IMG/VR virus record: IMGVR_UViG_3300017991_003989
Location: 1 to 64,000 of that record
Source: a virus
Length of the DNA: 64,000 bases
Direction: 5' to 3' (one strand)
This document shows, one piece after another, positions 57,937-64,000 of this stretch. Each line of letters opens with the position of its first letter. Position 1 is the stretch's first letter. The position numbers were made by a program, and so were the translations under genes. A model generated the notes under the pieces. That model saw only the letters and a list, made by a program, of their open reading frames with translations. It searched no databases and had not been told where the DNA came from.

Positions 57937-58485
57937 ATGAAGATTAACAAGAGCGTCGTAGAGCGAATTGTCAGGGAAGAGACCCTCGCCGTCATGAAGG
58001 AATTCATCGATGAGGCTGAGAAGGAAAAAGAGCCGGAAGTAAAGGGCGCAGAGAAGGACAATGATAAGACGGAGCCCGAGGCTCCTGCAGATGATATTGC
58101 TCCCGAGGTCGGTGCAAAGAAGAAAGATGCTCCGGACGAGGGCGAACCTCCCGTTGCTGATAAAGATAAGGATGAACCCAAACCTCCGACAGACGAACCA
58201 CCGATTGACGACGAGGTTCCTGCAGGCGATGATCCAGCGGATGATGAAATATCTAAGGATGTAGAGGATCCAGATGAGGAAGAGCCCGACGGCGGAGACA
58301 TCTCTAACGAAATCGCGCAGAAGACAGTCCAGAGCATAACGATGGACAAGGACGTGAAGGATTTTCCGGGCTTTAAAGTGATTGAAATCCAGTTTGAGGA
58401 CATTCCGTATCCGCTCAGAATTCTCGTTGGACAGAGCGGCTTAGTAAAATTTCATTTTCGCGGTGCACTTCATAATAGTTTATAA
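57937..58485 (+). CDS. Acidic protein with N-terminal helical tag
   Basis: A 182-residue protein. ATG 57937 has GGGAAG 7 bases upstream; ATG 57922 has no site. It begins with an amphipathic helix (MKINKSVVERIVREETLAVM), like other tagged proteins in this window. Residues about 30-120 are a Pro/Asp/Glu-rich disordered linker (EPPVADKDKDEPKPPTDEPP). The last ~60 residues are a small folded domain (FPGFKVIEIQFEDIPYPLRI). It heads the accessory cluster that includes the large multi-domain effector. Function unknown; packaging into the virion is possible. Confidence 0.5.
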   Translation: MKINKSVVERIVREETLAVMKEFIDEAEKEKEPEVKGAEKDNDKTEPEAPADDIAPEVGAKKKDAPDEGEPPVADKDKDEPKPPTDEPPIDDEVPAGDDPADDEISKDVEDPDEEEPDGGDISNEIAQKTVQSITMDKDVKDFPGFKVIEIQFEDIPYPLRILVGQSGLVKFHFRGALHNSL

Positions 58486-58488
58486 ATT

Positions 58489-58935
58489 ATGCCCTTTAAG
58501 TCAGACAAGCAGAGAAAGTTCATGTATTCTCAACATCCTGAGATTGCTAAGAAATGGTCTAAGGAAGAGCACGACGAGAAGGTTCCCGGCGGTCTGGCAT
58601 CCGGCATGAGCCCCTCGCAGTTCGATCAAGATCAGCTTATGAAGGGCATTCACGTCGAGCTTGAGCACACTCCGGATATAATGATGGCGATGGAGATTGC
58701 CATGGACCATCTGACGGAGGACCCAAAATACTACGTGAAGCTTGATGCAATGGAGAAGGGAGCGTGTGACGACGTCCCTGACATGCCGAAGATGAAGGAG
58801 CTCTACGGAGTTCAGGCGCATGAAGTCGATGACGACATGCTTGATCCGCTAGGCACTGGCATCGTTCATAGCAAATATCCCTTGAAGTTTGCCAAGGGAA
58901 TGGGCAGGATAAGCAAGGGAATAACGAACCAGTGA
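58489..58935 (+). CDS. Two-motif small phage protein (DUF5661-like)
   Basis: A 148-residue protein with two recognisable modules. The first is MPFKSDKQRKFMYSQHPEIA, a short motif common in phage and polyvalent-type proteins (PFKSxxQRRxLWxNxPEIA). The second is KGIHVELEHTPDIMMAMEIA followed by MDHLTEDPKYYVKL, matching the DUF5661 pattern (E-x-EHT ... A-x-x-IA-x-DHL-x-E-x-P-x-YY). Both are often seen next to, or fused with, the multi-domain effectors like the one at 59415. Biochemical role unknown. The TGA overlaps a downstream GTG. Confidence 0.65.
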   Translation: MPFKSDKQRKFMYSQHPEIAKKWSKEEHDEKVPGGLASGMSPSQFDQDQLMKGIHVELEHTPDIMMAMEIAMDHLTEDPKYYVKLDAMEKGACDDVPDMPKMKELYGVQAHEVDDDMLDPLGTGIVHSKYPLKFAKGMGRISKGITNQ

Positions 58936-59093
58936 TTAAGCTGTCTGAGTTATACAAGGGTTTCGATGAGACTGCTCAGCTTGAGGACGAGGAAGAGACT
59001 AAAAAGAAGAGGAAGAAGAAAGAATTCACTCACATAGCGAGTGAGTTCGACCCATTTATGATTGGTGGGACGGATGGTGGCATTGGGTTTTAG
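58932..59093 (+). CDS. Short lysine-rich protein, unknown
   Basis: A 53-residue frame starting GTG 58932 in a GTGA overlap with the previous stop, in a gap that would otherwise be 173 bases. It encodes MIKLSELYKGFDETAQLEDE, a run of Lys/Arg (KKKRKKKEF) and HIASEFDPFMIGGTDGGIGF. Codon use resembles the neighbours. The ribosome site (AAGGGA) is far. A plausible but unproven small gene. Confidence 0.4.
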   Translation: MIKLSELYKGFDETAQLEDEEETKKKRKKKEFTHIASEFDPFMIGGTDGGIGF

Positions 59094-59108
59094 CTTGGGG
59101 ATGTATCG

Positions 59109-59405
59109 ATGGCAACGACAGATGAAGTAGAACATGCGGCCATAAGGGAAAAGCTGGACGAGATGCATGATGACATCAAGCTTCTCAAGAAGACGATGTT
59201 CGTCGGCAACGGAAAAGAAAGCGTCATGGTTCGCCTATCCAACGTTGAGAACGAAATTGAAGACATTGCAGAGGACGTCGCCATTTCTGAGAAAGAGAAG
59301 AAGGAGCAGGAGGCTGCATCGAAGAATACGAGAAGCGCAATGTGGGTAGCAGTCATTAGCGGCATGCTCGGGATTGGTGCTGCGGTCATATCACTTCTAG
59401 CCTAG
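59109..59405 (+). CDS. Coiled-coil protein with C-terminal membrane helix (XhlA/holin-like)
   Basis: A 98-residue protein: helical coiled coil (about 1-70, KLDEMHDDIKLLKKTM; VENEIEDIAEDVAISEKEKK) and one C-terminal membrane helix (about 77-97, AMWVAVISGMLGIGAAVISL). This N-coil/C-anchor layout matches hemolysin XhlA-type and some holin-like proteins. A tail-anchored accessory of the following large effector is an alternative. It ends 9 bases before that gene. Confidence 0.5.
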   Translation: MATTDEVEHAAIREKLDEMHDDIKLLKKTMFVGNGKESVMVRLSNVENEIEDIAEDVAISEKEKKEQEAASKNTRSAMWVAVISGMLGIGAAVISLLA

Positions 59406-59414
59406 GAGAACGCA

Positions 59415-62400
59415 ATGAAAAAGATAGATGAGGTCATCATCGATGTCCTCGGTGAGCTGTCTGGATGGAAGACGGCGACGACGACCACGACGGTGGATAA
59501 GACTGGCCCCGGAGGCTCAAGAAGCCGGGGCCAATTTGCTAAGAGCTACCCGATTGGCGGGATGATCGCGGACCCCGATGAGCGCCCTGAGCTCGACGAT
59601 GGGACGACCCCGAAGCTTGAGAGAAAGGAAGAGAAGAAGGGCGAGGATTTGGGCTTCGGCTTCAACGACGCAGGCTACCCTCTTCAGGACAAATACGAAT
59701 TCCAGGGCATGCCAATCGCCATAGAGAACAGCGCAGGTTCCGTCAGAAAGTGGTATGATGAGAACGGAGATGAGACCGGTCAGACGGAGATGCACAACGA
59801 CTACGGTTACATCGAAGGTGTGAAGGGAGTTGATAAAGATGAAGTCGATGTCTATGTCGGCTCCAATCCAGATGCCGAGTTCGTCTTCGTCGTGCATCAG
59901 ACCAAGAAGCCCGACTTCGAAGAATATGATGAAGATAAGGTGATGCTCGGCTTTGAGCTTGAGGAGCACGCGAGAGAGGCATACCTTAAACATTACGACG
60001 ATGACCGCTTCTACGGTGGGATGTCGAGCATGCCAATCAGTGCATTCAAGGAAAAGCTTAAGGACAAAGAACCGAAGATAACTAACGAGGCTGCTTTCGA
60101 TGGAGAAGAAGAAAGGGCGATATATGGCCTCGGTGATGTGATGACGGACCCATGGGTCGTTGCAAAAGTCAGAGGGAGGGGATACGACATATCTGATCAT
60201 GCTGTGTTGGGTTCTGGAGGAATGGGAACTGCGTTCGACATAGGCAATAATAGAGTATTAAAGTTGACGACGGATGAAGATGAGGCGAAGTCGAGCAATC
60301 ACATAAGAGGGAAGAACATGAAGAATGTCGTCAGGGTGTTCGACGTGTTCAAATTGCCGAAGGAACGCTCTGGAAAAGCAGGAGACGTTTACGGCATCGT
60401 GCAGGAAAAGCTGCAGGAGATGCCAAATGACAAGGAAGAACAGTTCACTCAGGCGATGCGTGACCTCAAGAGCGCGACTGGCGTTGCCACGAAATACTTT
60501 ATAAACGGTCGTCGATGGGACGCATTCGTCGGTGATGTGATAACGAAAGCGGCGAGGCGTGGAAAAGAGGATGTAGCGAGGAAAGCGCTTGCACAGCTTG
60601 AAGATCTTGAGATGAATGACATGGTGGACCAATTGAACACCGCTAACGTAGAGTTCGAGGACTATCATCCCGGCAACATTATGATGAGAGGCACGAACTT
60701 CGTCATCACAGATCTCGGCTTCTCACAATCGCCGGGAGCGGATCCTGACGTGCTTGAGGCGACGGCTGTGACGAGACCGACGAACTCGATGGCCGCTAGA
60801 GCTGCTGTTGCTACCGCGCAGCTTGACCCATCATTCTTCGAGAAATGGAGCGACAAGCTGCTGAGACGTGGCATTGATACGCATGGAGCGAGGGAGCTCG
60901 GACACGGCTCCAACGGAACGGCGTTCCAATTGAAGTCTGGTGAAGTCCTGAAAGTCACAAAGGATAAGATGGAAGCGAAGACGAGCGCTTACATCAAGGG
61001 TAAGAAGTTGAGGAACGTCGTGCAGATATATGATGTGTTCAAGTTCCCCGCGCCGAACGACGTGTATTATGGCATCTTGCAAGAGAAGCTGCAGGACATG
61101 TCATCAACAGAAGTCAGGAGGTTTGATGACTTGGATGACCTCCTTCAGGATGCAGTTGAGGACAGTGATGAGTGGAGGGGAGACAACGAGACGACTTCAG
61201 GCGGATACTACTCCATACTCACTGGGTTAAAGAACATGACCTGGGACGAGTTCGAGGAATACATCTATCATTACGTGAAGACGCCGCAGGCTAAGCTCAA
61301 GGCGAAGCGTGCTCTCGCCATGTTAAAAGACCAATTTCAGCTGGATAAGATTGCTGATCAGCTCGTCGGTATAGGCATTCAGTTTCACGATTACCACACC
61401 GGCAATATAATGAGACGCGGTAACGAGCATGTCATTATCGATTTAGGTGTGTCGAGGTCTCCGGCGCCTGGCGAAATACCGACGCTCGAAGCTGTAATTA
61501 GGGAACAGTTGCTCTCTCTCTTTGAGGGCAGCATCTCCAATGTAGATCTGCGAAGGGCATTTAAGTCAGTTTCGCCAGAGACGAGGAAAAAGGCGATCGA
61601 GTTCTCGAAGAGACATGGAGGGATGGGTTCTCTTATTGGTATGATGAGAGACATGGCTGGGTGGATCTACGGAAAAGATAATATTAAGAATGAGGGTGGC
61701 GCTCACACGACGAAAGAAGACATTCCGTATCTGTGGAAGAACAAGGGCGCAAGAAACGAACTGTTCTCTATGCCATCAAAGCCACTGTTTAGAGGAATGT
61801 CGTTTGATGAACGAGTTGGTGATGAGGGTGATAGGAAGAGACTTAAGTCGAAGGGAATGTTCTCATCATGGTCGACAGACCCAGATGTTGCAGAGGGATA
61901 TGGTGACGAAAAAAGATATAGCTTTCTGTTCAAGCTGATTGGTGGCAACTATGATTTATTGTTCTCTGACAAAGATAACACTGTCAGTTGGTTTGACGAA
62001 TTGTTTGACATATACGTCGAGAATACCTTCATAAAATCAAGACAATACGAGAGAGAGACAGTCTTGATAGGCAAAGAATTTGATGTCGTCATAGACGCAA
62101 TCTATGATAATGACTTCGCTCGCAAGGGCATGGGTCTTACTGAGGCGAAGGCCGACACCGTCGTCGTGGTCCTAGGTCGCTTCCAGCCGTTCCACAGAGA
62201 TTGGTCAGAGGAGATACGACAGCTTGCTCGTGAATTTACCAAAGTGGTCCTCATCGTCGCTGGCAACAAAAAAGATGAGCTGAACCCGTTCTCATACGAC
62301 ACGAGAGTAAAGATGATGAGAGCATCGATGCCGGATGTTGAGCCGAAGCTGGAGGTGTATCGTGCTACCTATGATGGCGTGGATAGTTTCTATCTTCCTG

Positions 62401-62972
62401 GCATCATAGCAGACATCATCGCAGATCACAACTCCTCCATTAGGCCTGACACTGCGACGACCGTGTTGGCAGAACCTAGCCGCTTCGATGAAATAGAGGC
62501 TCAGTTTGACAAGGCGAGGACTGAAGATGAGAATGAGCTGTTTGACCCAAATCTATACAGAGTTCAAAAGTTTGAGCCGCTGGGTGACGATGAGGGAAAA
62601 CAATTGAATGTTCAGTCGAAGCAAGCAGTGATGAATGATGATAAGGAAGCGTTCAGAGGAATGGTAGATGAACATCTTGCTTCCAATGATAATGCATTCG
62701 ATCACATATGGCAGAAGTTGAAGGATGACATTACACCTTTTGACATCGAGGAGATGATCGGTAAGATGGTGATGGAGTTCATGGGAGCCGGCGTGATGGG
62801 CGGCACACACAATACAGCGGGCCTCGGGCACATTGCCGGACGCGGACCATCGGGTGCGTCCGCCTGGTCGAACTCAAGCATGCGTCGATATACTGATCCG
62901 TCAATCTACGGCGACGATTTTACTGCTGGCGATGTCAAGCGTGGCAACGATGATGATGACGACCTCGACTAA
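59415..62972 (+). CDS. Giant multi-domain effector: PPase-like, two kinase-like, ADP-ribosyltransferase, NMNAT-like
   Basis: A 1185-residue protein with AGGAGAA before ATG 59415. Domains in order: short N-terminal helix (MKKIDEVIIDVLGELSG); pyrophosphatase-like domain of phage polyvalent proteins, about 90-217 (DYGYIEGVKGVDKDEVDVYV, YDEDKVMLGFELEEHAREAY); kinase-like domain 1, about 260-440 (GSGGMGTAF, RVLKLT, DYHPGNI, ITDLGF); kinase-like domain 2, about 490-685 (GHGSNGTAF, EVLKVT, DYHTGNI, IIDLGV); ADP-ribosyltransferase, about 780-900 (LFRGMS, FSSWSTDPDVAEGY, QYERETVLIG giving R-S-ExE); nucleotidyltransferase, about 913-1060 (LGRFQPFHRDW, NPFSYDTRVKMM), where the usual HxGH reads HRDW; and a Gly/Asp-rich tail. 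Such composite proteins are thought to be packaged and injected to modify host targets at the start of infection. Both kinase domains keep the Asp, Asn and DLG residues. Confidence 0.82.
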   Translation: MKKIDEVIIDVLGELSGWKTATTTTTVDKTGPGGSRSRGQFAKSYPIGGMIADPDERPELDDGTTPKLERKEEKKGEDLGFGFNDAGYPLQDKYEFQGMPIAIENSAGSVRKWYDENGDETGQTEMHNDYGYIEGVKGVDKDEVDVYVGSNPDAEFVFVVHQTKKPDFEEYDEDKVMLGFELEEHAREAYLKHYDDDRFYGGMSSMPISAFKEKLKDKEPKITNEAAFDGEEERAIYGLGDVMTDPWVVAKVRGRGYDISDHAVLGSGGMGTAFDIGNNRVLKLTTDEDEAKSSNHIRGKNMKNVVRVFDVFKLPKERSGKAGDVYGIVQEKLQEMPNDKEEQFTQAMRDLKSATGVATKYFINGRRWDAFVGDVITKAARRGKEDVARKALAQLEDLEMNDMVDQLNTANVEFEDYHPGNIMMRGTNFVITDLGFSQSPGADPDVLEATAVTRPTNSMAARAAVATAQLDPSFFEKWSDKLLRRGIDTHGARELGHGSNGTAFQLKSGEVLKVTKDKMEAKTSAYIKGKKLRNVVQIYDVFKFPAPNDVYYGILQEKLQDMSSTEVRRFDDLDDLLQDAVEDSDEWRGDNETTSGGYYSILTGLKNMTWDEFEEYIYHYVKTPQAKLKAKRALAMLKDQFQLDKIADQLVGIGIQFHDYHTGNIMRRGNEHVIIDLGVSRSPAPGEIPTLEAVIREQLLSLFEGSISNVDLRRAFKSVSPETRKKAIEFSKRHGGMGSLIGMMRDMAGWIYGKDNIKNEGGAHTTKEDIPYLWKNKGARNELFSMPSKPLFRGMSFDERVGDEGDRKRLKSKGMFSSWSTDPDVAEGYGDEKRYSFLFKLIGGNYDLLFSDKDNTVSWFDELFDIYVENTFIKSRQYERETVLIGKEFDVVIDAIYDNDFARKGMGLTEAKADTVVVVLGRFQPFHRDWSEEIRQLAREFTKVVLIVAGNKKDELNPFSYDTRVKMMRASMPDVEPKLEVYRATYDGVDSFYLPGIIADIIADHNSSIRPDTATTVLAEPSRFDEIEAQFDKARTEDENELFDPNLYRVQKFEPLGDDEGKQLNVQSKQAVMNDDKEAFRGMVDEHLASNDNAFDHIWQKLKDDITPFDIEEMIGKMVMEFMGAGVMGGTHNTAGLGHIAGRGPSGASAWSNSSMRRYTDPSIYGDDFTAGDVKRGNDDDDDLD

Positions 62973-63009
62973 ATTCAATACACATTCAGTTTGAGATTGT
63001 AATTATATT

Positions 63010-63873
63010 GTGAGTAGCCTTTGGGCACCGTGGACGTCTGACGTTCCATTTAACAAGATAAGAGCGGCAGCTTATGTTGGGTATGCCGGTTCTAATCTTG
63101 ATATGATAGGAGATGGTGAAGAGAAATTCGCCGACGAAATCGGTGGCATGCGAACTTTCGATGATAAATACGATGTAATGGGCATCGATTTTATGCGATA
63201 TGAAGTGAAGAAGCTGACGTTGAGTGGACCGAAAAAGACAAATAATTTTCGGGCTTCAATTGCCGGTGAAGCGTGCCAGGAACTCATCACTCGAGTAAAG
63301 AAGATAACAGAAGAATATGATGCTGTCCATAACGTGCTTGGTATAGGACACGGTGATAATGCTGCAAGGTTTGAAGCGATATCTGAGAAGTTTTACTGTG
63401 GGACCGTGAGAGCAAAGGCTTTATTTGGGTATGAACCCATTTGGAGGATGCCAACTATAGGATTGAAACAGCTTATATTCAACGTTCACCATGCAATGAC
63501 AGGCATCGAAGAAGGAAAGAAGTTTGAGGCTATCATAGGTGATAAGCTGATTGAAGACATCGATGCGAAGAAATATGTAAGAATGATGCATGCGGCCGGG
63601 CTTGAGCCGACGGAAGCTACCGATGCAGAGATAGCATTCGCATTCGTAGATGACCCTGCATTTTTCGACCCATCAGAGCTAGATAGGCTTTGGAGGGCGG
63701 TCAAACCGTCATCTGTTATTCTTTCGCGTGCTGATAGGCTCGTCTTCGTCGATGAGATGAAGGGATATTGCATTGTTCCAAATGACATGCTTGACGAGCT
63801 CGTCATATTCATGGGCATCGGATATGCAAAAGATGTGTCATTTCGTGCTGTGAAAGAAATAATTTTAATGTGA
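63010..63873 (+). CDS. Conserved-looking protein, unknown
   Basis: A 287-residue protein starting with GTG (MSSLWAPWTSDVPF); no good ribosome site and no better ATG upstream. Alpha/beta composition, with segments such as ICYVGYAG-like AAYVGYAGSNLDMIGDGEE, HNVLGIGHGDNAARFEAISE and GLKQLIFNVHHAMTGIEEGK. No family recognised. GTGA overlap couples it to the next gene, and it follows the large effector by 37 bases. It could be an accessory to that locus or the first gene of the next block. Confidence 0.5.
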   Translation: MSSLWAPWTSDVPFNKIRAAAYVGYAGSNLDMIGDGEEKFADEIGGMRTFDDKYDVMGIDFMRYEVKKLTLSGPKKTNNFRASIAGEACQELITRVKKITEEYDAVHNVLGIGHGDNAARFEAISEKFYCGTVRAKALFGYEPIWRMPTIGLKQLIFNVHHAMTGIEEGKKFEAIIGDKLIEDIDAKKYVRMMHAAGLEPTEATDAEIAFAFVDDPAFFDPSELDRLWRAVKPSSVILSRADRLVFVDEMKGYCIVPNDMLDELVIFMGIGYAKDVSFRAVKEIILM

Positions 63874-64000
63874 GCTGGAATGTCATCTCAAATGGCGACG
63901 GGTTGGTTCTTCTAAATGGAGAAGACACAATTGTTCGTGGCAATAAGATGGTGAAAGACGAGCTGATCGTTGAAATACTATTAAATGTCGAAGAGATGGG
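63870..64000 (+). CDS. Partial gene, continues beyond the window
   Basis: GTG 63870 overlaps the previous TGA (GTGA). The frame is open to the end of the window: SWNVISNGDGLVLLNGEDTI then VRGNKMVKDELIVEILLNVE. Too short to classify. Confidence 0.45.
   Translation, partial: MSWNVISNGDGLVLLNGEDTIVRGNKMVKDELIVEILLNVEEM

Noticed and set aside
57558-58403. 281-codon minus-strand frame across the HD and acidic genes
   Set aside because: Low-complexity Ser/Gly product opposite an Asp/Glu/Pro-rich gene; its start and end ignore neighbouring signals and no ribosome site is seen. The + strand genes have clear motifs.
59517-60200. 227-codon minus-strand frame opposite the large effector
   Set aside because: Opposite the pyrophosphatase-like domain; hydrophobic shadow sequence without a ribosome site.
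1-64000. tRNA genes
   Set aside because: Gaps between genes are short, and I found no cloverleaf with a TTC-arm-like GGTTCGAATCC motif outside coding sequence. A covariance-model search would be decisive.

Overview
The window is a continuous, one-direction stretch of a large tailed-phage genome: a contractile-tailed myovirus with a T4-like morphogenesis module. Every supported gene reads on the + strand. Genes are tightly packed, often with ATGA or TGATG stop/start overlaps. No non-coding gap exceeds about 180 bases. The T4-like assignment rests on terminase large subunit, portal, prohead protease, scaffold, major capsid protein, tail sheath, tail tube, a gp26-like hub/chaperone protein, tape measure and a gp53-like wedge protein. 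The host is a bacterium, inferred from the virion peptidoglycan peptidase and the bS21 ribosomal protein; the sequence does not identify it further. I see no tRNA genes, CRISPR arrays or insertion sequences.

Layout. 1-6901: three large adhesin-like structural proteins built from fibronectin-III-like repeats; the first is cut by the window start. 6925-11853: three further virion proteins, two of them paralogues, flanked by two GIY-YIG homing endonucleases. 11868-16709: a coupled recombination and replication cluster (RuvC-like resolvase, DnaG-type primase, and a single-chain SbcD-SbcC/Mre11-Rad50 fusion). 16706-19020: small genes including a holin-like membrane protein, an HNH endonuclease and a spanin-like coiled-coil membrane protein. 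19107-33443: DNA packaging and head (terminase, portal, protease, bS21, scaffold, capsid protein, then disordered head-region proteins). 33456-37714: neck region, invaded by a PD-(D/E)XK homing endonuclease and a secreted trypsin-like protease. 37830-48966: sheath, receptor-binding and decoration proteins (collagen-like, LamG-like, an M23 peptidase split by an inserted jelly roll, a long repeat fibre), tail tube, and a gp26-like protein with a probable +1 frameshift extension. 48978-55451: tape measure and baseplate. 55536-57878: family A DNA polymerase and an HD phosphohydrolase. 57937-64000: accessory genes, dominated by a 1185-residue multi-domain protein.

The most unusual locus is 59415-62972. 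One polypeptide carries a pyrophosphatase-like domain, two protein-kinase-like domains in tandem, an R-S-ExE ADP-ribosyltransferase and a GRFQP-type nucleotidyltransferase domain. It resembles the 'polyvalent' effectors thought to be packaged in the virion and injected with the DNA, and would give this phage an early host-takeover tool like T4 Alt with added phosphorylation and NAD chemistry. Other notable points are the SbcD-SbcC fusion, the split M23 peptidase, the +1 frameshift candidate, phage bS21, the trypsin-like protease and a recurrent CTAYTTA/ATATTTA box before late genes that may be this phage's late promoter.

Gene functions here are read from motifs and gene order by eye. No database search was possible, so assignments to families are recognition, not measured similarity.
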